64,000 bases of DNA from Streptomyces typhae (GTDB taxonomy: Bacteria; Actinomycetota; Actinomycetes; Streptomycetales; Streptomycetaceae). The notes below the pieces were generated by a model, which was given only the letters and a program-made list of their open reading frames with translations, did no database searches and was not told the origin of the DNA. Position numbers and translations under genes: made by a program. Positions 15,850-24,375 of the stretch are shown in pieces (within the stretch, counting starts at the first letter, position 1; every line of letters begins with the position of its first letter). The DNA lies in NCBI RefSeq assembly GCF_009755605.1, contig NZ_WPNZ01000023.1:1-64000 (forward strand), read 5' to 3'.

Positions 15850-16440
15850 TCAGGCTGTCTGACGCATGACCTCGGCGTCCACCTTTTTGTGGGTAGAAGC
15901 ACGTTGCTTTTGGCCAAGTTGCTTCCCGTCGGGCTGATGCGGGGCGCGTACGCGTCGTCCTCGGCGCGTCATTCCCCAGGGCTTAAGGACCGAGATCACC
16001 GTCATGAAGAGGTAGGCGCTTAGCGAGACGACGGGCCCCATGATGAGGTCGGTCGACGGCAGCGACGACTCTCCGGCAGCCACGGCCGCTACCGAGTTGT
16101 TGATGCCGGGACGCAGAGCGAAGGTCGTGGCGGTGGTCGTGGCCAGGGTCAGCCAGAACTTCGTGTAGACCCAGCGGTGCCGTGCCAGCCCCCAGGGCGT
16201 GCCGAGGGAGAGCAGGAGCCCGCTCAGCAGCGTGAGGAACGCCAGGGGGAGGAGAAGCCAGTCCGTGAAGACCTTCATCGCGCGGACACAGGCCTCGATG
16301 GTCGGAGGGGAGTCGGAGGTGATCGCAGCCGCGGCGAGTGCGACAAGGCCGAGTGTGAGCCCGAGCCAGCCGGCGGAGGCGGCGACATGGACGACGAGGG
16401 TGGCCCGGCGTGCGGGGCGGCGTAGTTTCACGTGAAACAC
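15850..16440 (-). CDS. Small integral membrane protein (DUF2269-like)
   Basis: About 196 residues with four hydrophobic segments: LVVHVAASAGWLGLTLGLVA, a second ending in LPLAFLTLLSGLLLSLGTPW, a third near FWLTLATTTATTFAL and a fourth near MGPVVSLSAYLFMTVISVLK. The positively charged tail ends the protein. I place the start at GTG 16440 or GTG 16431. Both lie in or next to a parS site, so VKLRRPARR would be the N-terminus. The frame is open to 16557 but that overlaps the divergent phosphatase promoter. The DUF2269 assignment is from memory of the HVAASxGWLG pattern. Confidence 0.65.
   Translation of the reverse strand: MFHVKLRRPARRATLVVHVAASAGWLGLTLGLVALAAAAITSDSPPTIEACVRAMKVFTDWLLLPLAFLTLLSGLLLSLGTPWGLARHRWVYTKFWLTLATTTATTFALRPGINNSVAAVAAGESSLPSTDLIMGPVVSLSAYLFMTVISVLKPWGMTRRGRRVRAPHQPDGKQLGQKQRASTHKKVDAEVMRQTA
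16425..16438. promoter_or_regulatory. parS: parS, perfect consensus, over the start of a membrane protein gene
   Basis: GTTTCACGTGAAAC in the gap between divergent genes, overlapping both candidate GTG starts of the membrane protein. ParB binding here could compete with its transcription or translation start. Confidence 0.9.
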
Positions 16441-16507
16441 GGTGCCGGGAGCGCGAAGCCAGGGCGTCTGACAGCGGGAGTAACCGCGGGTACTAGCCTC
16501 GGCGTAC

Positions 16508-17179
16508 ATGGCACGCCTGCATCTTTTCGATCTGGAGGGAACGCTGCTGTACGGCACCGCCGCGCCCGTGGAGATCTCCCGTCAGCTCGGCCTGGAGCGG
16601 GAGATCGCGGAGCTGGAGCGGGACTTCGTCGCGGGGCACATCGACTCCGGCCAGTACGCGGTACGGGTGCATGCTCTGTGGGAGGGGCTGACCGACACCC
16701 ATGTGACGGCTGCCTTTGACGGAGCGCCCTGGCTGGCCGGGATCCGGGAGACCTGGGACGCGATCCGCTCGAACGGCGACTATTGCGCCGTTGTCTCGCT
16801 TTCTCCGTCCTTCTTCGTGGAGCGGCTGTTGGCGTGGGGAGCCCATGCCGCGCACGGCTCGTTGTTTCCGGACGTGCCGTTCACCGAGCCGGTGAATCCC
16901 ACGGGCGTCCTCACCGCAGCCGCAAAAGTGGAGATCGCGAACCGGCTCTGTGAAGAATTCGGGGTGCGGACGGCCGACTGCGTCGCGTACGGGGACTCGC
17001 TGTCCGACCTGGACCTGTTCGCCGCGATGCCCGTTTCCGTCGCGGTGAACGCGGATCCCCGGCTGGTCGACCTGGCCACACATACGTATGTCGGGCGTGA
17101 TTTGTGGAAGGCGTACGAACTGGTGCGCATTCCGGTAATCGAGGCGCTCGACGAGGGCGGACTCTTGAATTCCGAGTGA
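16508..17179 (+). CDS. HAD-IB family phosphatase (SerB-like)
   Basis: A 223-residue HAD hydrolase similar to phosphoserine phosphatases. Motif I is FDLEGT, with Glu in place of the second Asp of the usual DxDGT. Motif II is VVSLSPSF. The motif III Lys is probably in AAAKVEIAN, and motif IV is AYGDSLSDLDLF. The helical cap contains WEGL and HIDSGQY. Divergent from the membrane protein with a parS site between them. The substitution in motif I could alter the general acid, so activity on phosphoserine is uncertain. Confidence 0.85.
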   Translation: MARLHLFDLEGTLLYGTAAPVEISRQLGLEREIAELERDFVAGHIDSGQYAVRVHALWEGLTDTHVTAAFDGAPWLAGIRETWDAIRSNGDYCAVVSLSPSFFVERLLAWGAHAAHGSLFPDVPFTEPVNPTGVLTAAAKVEIANRLCEEFGVRTADCVAYGDSLSDLDLFAAMPVSVAVNADPRLVDLATHTYVGRDLWKAYELVRIPVIEALDEGGLLNSE

Positions 17180-17565
17180 CGGAAGGGGACTTGTGCGCTG
17201 AGCTGCGGCCGGTATGGTCGACTCCGGTTCAAGCCAGGGGTGGAGGCGATTCGAGCCAGGCGCGGAAGTGCGCGCCGGAAGCGCACACCGAGGGGGCATG
17301 GACGCAGGTCAGCAAAGCCTATCGAGGCGGCGAGATCGAAAGCCCGCACTTCCCGCTTCGCGCACCGCGCAAGCGGCGCAGCTGCGATGCTGCGGTTGAG
17401 GTGACTGCGGTCAATGTCACATTCCCTCCCTACCTGTCCGTAACTCTTGGGGCATCAGGGTTCAATGTGGTCGATATGGGCTGCCAGGGCAGGGCGGGGA
17501 ACGCACGCGTCTTCCGTTGCGGAAGTGCACGGACCGACTGAGAGATGTTCGAGGCGAGGCACAGC
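17180..17565. other. Intergenic region before the flavohemoprotein
   Basis: About 386 bases without a gene I can support. Near its right side is a short hairpin, CTTCCG-TTG-CGGAAG at 17511-17525, about 40 bases before the start codon. It could be an operator or a leader structure. Confidence 0.4.
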
Positions 17566-19479
17566 ATGGACGCTCCGACCACCACGTCGGCGGGCAATGG
17601 CACTTCCGGGGACGACGGCGGTTCAGGCGGCTGGTTCACGCCACGCGTGGCGCCCAGGCGTCCCGAGGAGCGGGAGGGCGTGAAGTCGCCCGACGCCGCG
17701 CCGCAGACGGGGCACGCGCCCGCCGACGAGAGCGGGCAGCGGGAGGCGCCGCCGGGCCGTCGGCTGTCGGCGTTCCGTCCGGTCGGTAGACCGGGACCCG
17801 AGAGCGGCGTGGAGCCGGGCCCGGGACCCGGACGAATATGTGCTGCCGAGTCCTCGCGAGCCGAGTCCCCTGGAGCCGAGCCCTCGCGAGCCGAGTCCCC
17901 TGGAGCCGAGCCCTCGGGAGCCGAGCCCTCGGGAGCCGAGTCCGCGGAAGTCGGGTCCGCTGAGGCTGAGGCAGGGGCCGAGGAGCGGGCCGGGGCAGAA
18001 GTCGCGGACGCCGAAGCGGAGACCGCGGCGGCCCGAGCTGAGGCAGAGCCCTCCGCACGCGGCTATACCCGACAGGCACTGCCGCAAGCCCACGGAGCGC
18101 CAGCAACCCAGGCTGCACAGTCAGCTCCGGCAACCCGGGAAGGTGCTGCGGCAGCTCGGAGTGCCTCTCCGGCAGCTCGGGAAGCCTCTCTGGCAGCCCA
18201 GCGAGTTGTTCCGGCAGCCCAGGTAGGGCCCACAACACAGGGAGCTCCGGCAGGCCACGGAACTCCGGCAGGCCACGGAACTCCGGCAGGCCCGGCAGGT
18301 TCGTCGGCTCCGGCGGTTCCGGCGGCTCCAGCAGTCTCGGCAGCCCCGAACCTCGACGCATCCCCCGACGCCGTCCTCGTACAGCGCACGATGGCCGAGA
18401 TCGCGCCGATCTCCGACAAGGTCACCTCGTACTTCTACGCACTCCTCTTCACTCGCCACCCCGACCTACGGGCCCTGTTCCCGGCGGCGATGGACACCCA
18501 GCGCGACCGGTTGCTGAAGGCGCTGCTCACCGCTGTCGAGCACATCGACCACACCGACACGCTCGTCGACTATCTGCGCAACCTCGGGCGCGGGCACCGC
18601 AAGTACGGCACCCAGCCCGAGCACTACCCGGCCGTCGGCGAGTGCCTGATCGGCGCGCTGAGCCGGTACGCGAGTTCGGTGTGGGACGACGACACCGAAG
18701 CCGCTTGGGTCCGCGCTTACACGACGATCTCGCAGATCATGATCGACGCGGCGGCCGAGGACGAACTGCGCGCGCCCGCCTGGTGGTACGCGGAAGTCGT
18801 CGCGCACGATCTCAGGACGCCCGACATCGCTGTCGTCACCGTCCGCCCCGACCAGCCCTATCCCTTCCTCGCCGGGCAGTACACGAGCCTGGAAACCCCG
18901 TGGTGGCCGCGCATCTGGCGGCACTACTCGTTCGCGTCGGCGCCGCGCTCCGACGGGCTGCTCTCGTTCCATGTGAAGGCGGTCCCCGCGGGCTGGGTCT
19001 CCAACGCGCTCGTGCACCATGCCCGGCCGGGCGACGTGCTCAGGCTCGGGCCGCCCGCAGGCTCCATGACCGTGGATCACTCGACCGACAGCGGACTGCT
19101 GTGCCTGGGCGGCGGGACCGGTATCGCTCCCATCAAGGCACTCGTCGAGGACGTCGCCGAGCACGGCAGGCGGCGCCCGGTCGAGGTCTTCTACGGTGCG
19201 CGCACCGATCACGACCTGTACGACATCGACACGATGCTGCGCCTCCAGCAGAGCCACCCCTGGCTGGCCGTCCGTCCGATCGTCGACAACCGTGCGGTTC
19301 AGCTTCCCGACGTGGTCCGCGAGTACGGGCCGTGGAACGAGTACGACGCCTATCTCTCGGGCCCGCCCGGCATGATCCGCAGCGGAGTGGACGCCCTGCG
19401 GGACGTGGGCATCCCCGCGGGCCGCATCCGGCACGACTCGGTGGAGGAACTGGTGGCGGCGGGCGACCAGCTCGCCTGA
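17566..19479 (+). CDS. Flavohemoprotein-like globin-reductase with long disordered N-terminus
   Basis: A 637-residue protein. About 265 residues of Ala/Glu/Pro-rich repeats come first, then a globin domain (DAVLVQRTMAEIAPISDKVT, with the proximal-His region HRKYGTQPEHYPAVGE), then a ferredoxin reductase-like FAD domain (RHYSFASAP) and NAD domain (GGGTGIAPIKALVED). Such proteins detoxify nitric oxide or act as haem reductases. ATG 17566 is preferred because GAGG lies six bases upstream; ATG 17545 is an alternative. The N-terminal extension is encoded by tandem 15- and 18-base repeats and is unlike standard Hmp (about 400 residues). Confidence 0.85.
   Translation: MDAPTTTSAGNGTSGDDGGSGGWFTPRVAPRRPEEREGVKSPDAAPQTGHAPADESGQREAPPGRRLSAFRPVGRPGPESGVEPGPGPGRICAAESSRAESPGAEPSRAESPGAEPSGAEPSGAESAEVGSAEAEAGAEERAGAEVADAEAETAAARAEAEPSARGYTRQALPQAHGAPATQAAQSAPATREGAAAARSASPAAREASLAAQRVVPAAQVGPTTQGAPAGHGTPAGHGTPAGPAGSSAPAVPAAPAVSAAPNLDASPDAVLVQRTMAEIAPISDKVTSYFYALLFTRHPDLRALFPAAMDTQRDRLLKALLTAVEHIDHTDTLVDYLRNLGRGHRKYGTQPEHYPAVGECLIGALSRYASSVWDDDTEAAWVRAYTTISQIMIDAAAEDELRAPAWWYAEVVAHDLRTPDIAVVTVRPDQPYPFLAGQYTSLETPWWPRIWRHYSFASAPRSDGLLSFHVKAVPAGWVSNALVHHARPGDVLRLGPPAGSMTVDHSTDSGLLCLGGGTGIAPIKALVEDVAEHGRRRPVEVFYGARTDHDLYDIDTMLRLQQSHPWLAVRPIVDNRAVQLPDVVREYGPWNEYDAYLSGPPGMIRSGVDALRDVGIPAGRIRHDSVEELVAAGDQLA
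17845..18300 (+). repeat. Tandem repeats inside the flavohemoprotein gene
   Basis: Two blocks. Near 17845-17950 are about seven 15-base units (GAGCCGAGTCCCCTG and variants) encoding AEPSRAESPG-type residues. At 18241-18300 are three 18-base units (GGAACTCCGGCAGGCCAC) encoding GTPAGH. Both keep the frame. Confidence 0.85.
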
Positions 19480-19552
19480 GCCGACGACCCGCCGAGCCCT
19501 GCCGCATCCCGCTGCGTGGTGCCGCGCGGAACTCAGTGCCTCGCGGCGGGAT

Positions 19553-20035
19553 TCATCCGAGGTCGGGCGCGTGCATCGCGCGTACGCCCTCGATGTTGCC
19601 GTCCAGGTAGTGCCGCAGGGACAGTGGGACGAGATGGACCGAGGCGATCCCCACGCGGGTGAACGGCACCCGCACGATCTCGTACTCACCGGCGGGCTCG
19701 TCCACTTCGGGGCCGTGCCGCAGTCCCGTGTCCATCGACTCCAGGTGGCAGACGAAGAAGTGCTGCACCTTCACACCCGTCGCACCACCGTCCTCGCCGA
19801 TGTGCTCGACCGTGTCCACGAAGCACGGCACCACATCGGTGATCTTCGCGCCCAACTCCTCGTGCACTTCCCGGTGGAGCGCGTCGACCACAGTCGCGTC
19901 CTCCGCCTCCACACCACCGCCCGGAGTGACCCAGTACGGATCCACACCGGGCTTGGTCCGCTTGATCAGGATCAGATGGTCCCCGTCGAGGAGGACGGCA
20001 CGTGCGGTGCGCTTGACCACGGGTCGGACGGTCAT
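19553..20035 (-). CDS. Nudix hydrolase family protein
   Basis: A 160-residue Nudix domain. The box reads GGGVEAEDATVVDALHREVH followed by EELG. The REVHEELG part is canonical, but the Glu expected eight residues before the Arg is shifted by one or two, so the box is slightly irregular. The opening ARAVLLDGDHLILIKRTKPG is typical of Nudix proteins that clean up nucleotides. ATG 20035 is chosen over a frame open to 20128 because homology begins at MTVRPVVKRTARAVLL. A parS-like site lies just upstream. Substrate unknown. Confidence 0.8.
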   Translation of the reverse strand: MTVRPVVKRTARAVLLDGDHLILIKRTKPGVDPYWVTPGGGVEAEDATVVDALHREVHEELGAKITDVVPCFVDTVEHIGEDGGATGVKVQHFFVCHLESMDTGLRHGPEVDEPAGEYEIVRVPFTRVGIASVHLVPLSLRHYLDGNIEGVRAMHAPDLG

Positions 20036-20056
20036 GGGAGAAATGTGGCCCGGACT

Positions 20057-20070
20057 GTTCCACGTGAAAC
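20057..20070. promoter_or_regulatory. parS: parS-like site, one mismatch
   Basis: GTTCCACGTGAAAC, 22 bases before the Nudix start and between it and the LysR gene. One base differs from the consensus. ParB sites with one mismatch occur among known Streptomyces parS sites. Confidence 0.75.
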
Positions 20071-20094
20071 ATCGCGAGCCGTGTGGAGACCGGC

Positions 20095-21000
20095 TCAGGC
20101 CCAGTCGATGGCAGCGCGCCGCAACCACTCGTGCGCCCGCGCGATGTGCGGCATGGCGAGCGTTCCGGTACGGACGACCAGGAAGTACGTACGCAAGGGC
20201 GGAACCGCCGGGTCGAGCAGGGCGACGACGTCACCGCGGTCCAGGGCGTCGGCGCACAGATAGCGCGGCAGTACGGCGAGCCCGGCGCCGGTGGTGACAC
20301 AGGCGAGCACCGCCCGCAGATCTGGCACGATCACGGCGCCCGACGCGGACGGACGGGAGTCGAAGACTGCGGCCCAGTAGCGCGAGACGAGCGGCAGCGA
20401 TTCGTGGACCTCGACCACCGGCAGGTTCTCCACGGTGACGGCACCCTTGCGGCGCAGCTTGCCGGGGCCGATGCGGGCGGCCCAGCGCGGGGCGGCGACG
20501 AGCACATGCTCCTCGTCGCACAGCGGGGTCGCGGTGAGCAGCGCGCCGCGCGGACGAGCCGTGGTGATGGCCAGGTCGTGATGGCCGGCGGCAAGCCCCT
20601 CCAGGACTTCCTCGGCGTTGCCGAACGAGGCGCGCAGAGCGAACCCATGACCGTCGTCGCCGGTGAGTGACGTAAGGGCCGGAAGGGCGCGTCCTGCGGT
20701 GAACTCCGGTGGCCCGGCGAGGTGCAGCGTACGGTCCGAGGAGTCCTCGTGGAGCCCCTCCTCGGTGATCTCGACCAGGGCGTCGAGGTGCGGGGCGGCC
20801 TTGTGGGCGAGCTCGTCGCCCATGGTCGTGGGGGTCACGCCACGGGCCTGCCGCAGGAACAGAGGTCTGCCGAGCTGCCGCTCCAGGGTGCGGATCTGGG
20901 AGGTCACGGCTGGCTGGGAGAGCCCGAGGAGAGCTGCCGCGCGGGTGAAGGACCCGGCCCGGTGGACGGTCACGAAGGTGCGCAGCAGGGCCAGATCCAT
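20095..21000 (-). CDS. LysR-family transcriptional regulator
   Basis: A 301-residue LysR regulator. The N-terminal winged helix reads MDLALLRTFVTVHRAGSFTR and continues ALLGLSQPAVTSQIRTLERQ. The effector-binding domain follows from about residue 90. The start is ATG 21000, since homology begins at MDLALL. LysR proteins usually control a divergent neighbour, but the gene on that side (trans-sulfuration enzyme) is on the same strand, so its target is unclear. Confidence 0.9.
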   Translation of the reverse strand: MDLALLRTFVTVHRAGSFTRAAALLGLSQPAVTSQIRTLERQLGRPLFLRQARGVTPTTMGDELAHKAAPHLDALVEITEEGLHEDSSDRTLHLAGPPEFTAGRALPALTSLTGDDGHGFALRASFGNAEEVLEGLAAGHHDLAITTARPRGALLTATPLCDEEHVLVAAPRWAARIGPGKLRRKGAVTVENLPVVEVHESLPLVSRYWAAVFDSRPSASGAVIVPDLRAVLACVTTGAGLAVLPRYLCADALDRGDVVALLDPAVPPLRTYFLVVRTGTLAMPHIARAHEWLRRAAIDWA

Positions 21001-21220
21001 GGTGCAGCCGTCCTCTCCAGTCAGCCCCCGCGCACCGCACAACTATAAATTTGTCGATAGGTTGCTGTCGCTACTGTGATTGGACACTGACACAGAGTCA
21101 ACTAGCCTTGTTCGCGCGGTTCTTCGCGCGCAGAACCGGGGACGGTCCGAGCCACGAGGGGGGAGGTTCGGGCCGTCCGTTGTGCGTAGACCGCCCCAGC
21201 CCGCCGTTGGCGAGTCCGGT

Positions 21221-21300
21221 CTCAGACCGCCGACCCGTCTCTCAGACCGCCGACCCGTCTCTCGGACCGCGCCGACTCGGCTCTCAGGCCGCCGACTCGT
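21221..21300. repeat. 20-base tandem repeat at the 3' end of the trans-sulfuration gene
   Basis: CTCAGACCGCCGACCCGTCT at 21221-21240 and again at 21241-21260, followed by two decayed copies that run into the last codons of the gene ending at 21284. The repeat seems to have grown from the gene's own end. Confidence 0.8.
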
Positions 21301-22789
21301 CCAGCGCCCGCAGCACGTCCGCCACAAGGTCCTCGGCGTCCTCCGCCCCCGCGGAGAAACGAATGAAGCCCTCCGCGACGGCGTCCCCGCCCCACCGGCC
21401 GCGCCGCTCCGCGGTGGACCGCACTCCGCCGAAGCTCGTCGCGTCGTCCACGAGCCGCAGTGCCGTGAGGAAACGCTCGGCACGCGCGCGTGAGGGCAGT
21501 TCGAACGACACCACGCACCCGAATCGCCGCATCTGCTGCTGCGCGATCTTGTACGAGGGGTCGTCGGGAAGCCCCGGATAGCGCAGGTCGGTGACCTCGG
21601 CGCGCGAACGCAGCGCCTCGGCCACGGCCAGGGCGTTCGCGTTCTGCCGCTCGACGCGCAAGGGGAGCGTGGCGAGCGAACGGTGCGCGAGCCAGGCCTC
21701 CATGGGGCCCGGAATCGCTCCGACGATCTTGCGCCAGCGCCGTACGGAGGCCATCAGTTCGGCGTCGCGGCCGGTCACGTAGCCGAGCAGGATGTCGCCG
21801 TGGCCGGTGAGCTGCTTCGTGCCGCTGGCCACGGAGAAGTCGGCGCCGAGGTCGAGGGGGCGCTGGCCGAGCGGGGTGGCGAGGGTGTTGTCGACGGCGA
21901 CCAGCGCGCCGCGCGCGTGCGCGGCGGCGGCCAGGCGGCGAACGTCGCAGACGTCGAGGCCCGGATTGGAGGGGGTCTCGATCCACAGGAGCCGGGCTCC
22001 GTCGAGCACATCGAGCTGCGCGTTGCCGCCGGTGGGCGCGGTACGCACTTCGATGCCGTACGCCGTGAGCTGCTCCCGCACCAGCGGCAGCGCCTGGTAC
22101 CCGTCGTCAGGCAGCACCACGGCGTCGCCCGCGCGGAGCTGGGAGAAGAGGACCGCGGAGATCGCCGCCATGCCGGACGCGAAGACCAGGGTTTCCACGG
22201 TCGCGGCGCTGCTCCCGGCGGCAGCGTCCTGTCGGCCACCGGTGCTGGTGCCGGTTCCGCTGCCGGTACCGGCAGCGTGCCTGCGGGAATACTCCGGGGA
22301 CTCGAGTTCCCCGATGGCGCGCTCCAGGTGGGTCCAGGTCGGGTTGGAGTCGCGGCCGTACGTGTACGGGCCGGTGGGCTCGCCGGAGAGGTGGAAATGG
22401 GCCGCGAACACCGGCCCCGGGAGGGTCGGCTCGTACTGCGCGGGCTCGGGCAGCCCGGCTCGTACGGCACGGGTGCTGTCTCCGGGGCTCGCGGCTCCCG
22501 GTATGGCATGGGTGCTGTCTCCGGGGCTCGCGGCGTCGAGCGCGGGCCGGGCGTCGTTCGCCTGCCGCTGGGGGTTCTCGTCACCCCGCGCGGCTCGGGT
22601 GCGGTCTCCGGCACTGGCGGCTCCTGGCACGTCTTGCGTGCCGTTCCCGGTGCTTGCGGCTCCCCGCCCGTCCCGGGTGCCGTCCCCGGCATGCGCGGCT
22701 CCCCGCCCGGCCCGGGCACCGTCCCGCGCAGCGTGGGCGCCGGGCGTGCCCTCCGGTGCCGGGTCCGGCTTCTGCTCTGCGTCCGTCAT
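21284..22789 (-). CDS. Cystathionine gamma-synthase/lyase-type PLP enzyme with repetitive N-terminus
   Basis: A 501-residue PLP enzyme of the Cys/Met metabolism family, acting in trans-sulfuration. The core begins near residue 115 (LPEPAQYEPTLPGPVFAAHF). TYGRDSNPTWTHLE, LWIETPSNPGL and the PLP lysine in SVASGTKQLTGHGD are visible. About 110 N-terminal residues are 13-residue repeats (AASPGDSTRAVRA-like), absent from normal family members of about 380 residues. A short Gly/Thr/Ser-rich insert follows EYSRRHA. ATG 22789 overlaps the ptpA stop (ATGA), so the two genes are coupled. Synthase versus lyase cannot be settled here. Confidence 0.85.
   Translation of the reverse strand: MTDAEQKPDPAPEGTPGAHAARDGARAGRGAAHAGDGTRDGRGAASTGNGTQDVPGAASAGDRTRAARGDENPQRQANDARPALDAASPGDSTHAIPGAASPGDSTRAVRAGLPEPAQYEPTLPGPVFAAHFHLSGEPTGPYTYGRDSNPTWTHLERAIGELESPEYSRRHAAGTGSGTGTSTGGRQDAAAGSSAATVETLVFASGMAAISAVLFSQLRAGDAVVLPDDGYQALPLVREQLTAYGIEVRTAPTGGNAQLDVLDGARLLWIETPSNPGLDVCDVRRLAAAAHARGALVAVDNTLATPLGQRPLDLGADFSVASGTKQLTGHGDILLGYVTGRDAELMASVRRWRKIVGAIPGPMEAWLAHRSLATLPLRVERQNANALAVAEALRSRAEVTDLRYPGLPDDPSYKIAQQQMRRFGCVVSFELPSRARAERFLTALRLVDDATSFGGVRSTAERRGRWGGDAVAEGFIRFSAGAEDAEDLVADVLRALDESAA
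22465..22740 (-). repeat. 39-base (13-residue) repeats in the trans-sulfuration gene
   Basis: At least five degenerate in-frame units encode AASxGDxTRxxxG. The best pair shares GGGTGCTGTCTCCGGGGCTC at about 22471 and 22510, 39 bases apart. Confidence 0.8.
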
Positions 22790-23331
22790 GCCGCTCGTCC
22801 TTCCACCGCGTCCCGTACCGCTTCGAGCAGGCCTTCGCTCGCCGCTTCCACCATTGTCAGGCACTCGTCGAACCCTTCGGCGTCCCCGTAGTAGGGGTCG
22901 GGGACGTCCAGGTCGTCGCCGGCCGACACGTCGTACGAACGCAGCAGACGGACCTTGTCGGCGTCCTCAGGAGTCGACGCCAGACGGCGCAGGGACCGCT
23001 GGTGCCCCCGGTCCAGGGCGATCACGAGGTCGAGCCGGGCGAACCAGTCCGTCTGGAACTGGCGGGCCACGTGCTCGGTCTCGAATCCGGCGGAGTCCAG
23101 GACGGCGACGGTGCGCGGGTCGGCGCCGTCCCCCTCGTGCCAGCCGTCGGTGCCCGCGCTGTCCACCACGACGATGTCGTCGAGGCCCGCGTCCCGCACC
23201 CGTGCGCGGAACACGGACGCGGCCATGGGAGAGCGGCAGATGTTGCCGGTGCACACGAAACAGATGGCGAACGCTTTGGGGACGGGCGTCCCGGGCGTTG
23301 GAGGCGGCACGTGGGCGGAGGCGCGGGACAT
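22786..23331 (-). CDS. ptpA: Low-molecular-weight protein tyrosine phosphatase
   Basis: A 181-residue phosphatase. The active-site loop VCTGNICRSP (Cys nucleophile, CX5R) and the general-acid motif DPYYGD are both intact. The gene is the likely orthologue of S. coelicolor ptpA (SCO3921 from memory), which influences antibiotic production. About 18 residues precede the domain, so a later start is possible. It is coupled to the trans-sulfuration gene by an ATGA overlap and lies ten bases after the holin-like gene on the same strand, giving a probable three-gene operon. Confidence 0.92.
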   Translation of the reverse strand: MSRASAHVPPPTPGTPVPKAFAICFVCTGNICRSPMAASVFRARVRDAGLDDIVVVDSAGTDGWHEGDGADPRTVAVLDSAGFETEHVARQFQTDWFARLDLVIALDRGHQRSLRRLASTPEDADKVRLLRSYDVSAGDDLDVPDPYYGDAEGFDECLTMVEAASEGLLEAVRDAVEGRAA

Positions 23332-23340
23332 GGCGTGAGG

Positions 23341-23721
23341 TCAGTCCTTGTGGTCGGGGAGCGCGACGTTCAACGCCCAGGACACGATCGAAATGATCAG
23401 GCCACCCAGTACGGCGGTCCAGAACCCCTCGACATGGAAGCTGACATCCAGTTTGTCCGCCAGCCACGAGGTCAGGAGCAGCATCAGGGCGTTGACCACC
23501 AGTGTGATCAGGCCGAGCGTCAGGATGAACAGGGGGAAGGTCAGGACCTGCACGATGGGCTTGACCAGGAAGTTCACCAGGCCGAACAGCAGGGCGACGA
23601 CGAGCAGCGTGAGGGTCTTCTTGCCCGTGCTGTCGCCGGTGAGCGTGATCTTGTCGAGCAGCCACACCGCGACGGCGAGGGCCACCGCGTTGGCAAGCGT
23701 CTTGACTACGAAATTCTTCAT
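23341..23721 (-). CDS. Phage-holin-4-superfamily membrane protein
   Basis: A 126-residue membrane protein with four hydrophobic segments (NAVALAVAVWLLDKITL, LLVVALLFGLVNFLVKPIVQ, LILTLGLITLVVNALMLLLT, and AVLGGLIISIVSWALNVALP). The NFLVKPIVQVLTFP sequence is characteristic of the YvlD/holin-4 group, which is widespread in chromosomes and is not itself a phage sign. It is first in the direction of transcription ahead of ptpA. Function unknown. Confidence 0.88.
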   Translation of the reverse strand: MKNFVVKTLANAVALAVAVWLLDKITLTGDSTGKKTLTLLVVALLFGLVNFLVKPIVQVLTFPLFILTLGLITLVVNALMLLLTSWLADKLDVSFHVEGFWTAVLGGLIISIVSWALNVALPDHKD

Positions 23722-23791
23722 GTGTCTGATCGTGGCAGACGAAGGTCAACAGTGGTCGGTCCACGACCTGGGGCAAGGGGCAGAGAGAGCG

Positions 23792-24109
23792 ATGAAGGCT
23801 TTCCGACTGGACGAGTTGGAAGCGGAGCGGGCCGCGAACGACGGCGCGTATCTGCAATTTCTCCGTGAGCGGAACATGTCGGTCGGGCTCTACGCGCTGA
23901 ATGCGGGCGAGAACGACCCGCAGCAGCCGCACCGGCAGGACGAGGTGTACATGGTCGTCAGCGGCCGTGCCTCGATCACGGTGGGGATGGAGACGACGGA
24001 GGTCGCGCGCGGCAGTGTCGTGTACGTGCCTGCGGGCGTGGCCCACAAGTTCCACCACATCAGCGAGGACCTGCGGGTTCTGGTCGTGTTCTCGCCGCCG
24101 GAGCGGTGA
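23792..24109 (+). CDS. Cupin-domain protein
   Basis: A 105-residue single-cupin protein. Metal-binding cupin motif 1 is PHRQDEVYMVVSGRASITVG (H, E present) and motif 2 is VYVPAGVAHKFHHI. No enzymatic partner is adjacent, so the substrate is unknown. The start is ATG 23792, with an AGAGAGA tract just before it. Divergent from the holin-ptpA operon with 70 bases between them. Confidence 0.85.
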   Translation: MKAFRLDELEAERAANDGAYLQFLRERNMSVGLYALNAGENDPQQPHRQDEVYMVVSGRASITVGMETTEVARGSVVYVPAGVAHKFHHISEDLRVLVVFSPPER

Positions 24110-24375
24110 GGGCGTGCGGGGGGTGAGGGCGGTGCGAGCGTGCGGGCTGTGCGGGTGGGGCGCCCGGACCTCTGGAGCCGGGCACCGGGGCTCACCCTCG
24201 GGGTTCACGCTTCGGGGTCCGGGCCTCGGGGTTCCCTAGGGGGCGAGTCCGGGAAGGACAAGGGCTCGCACGGCCCCGAACTGGCTTTTTCCGCCCTAGC
24301 ATCGAATGCGTGAAGTGGGAAATCTGCACATGGGCGGAGTTCCCGGAAGCTGCGGAGAAAGGTCAGGCAAGGGCA

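Noticed and set aside
23341..23721. Holin-like gene as a sign of a prophage
   Set aside because: The YvlD/holin-4 type is a widespread chromosomal membrane protein and no other phage genes are near.
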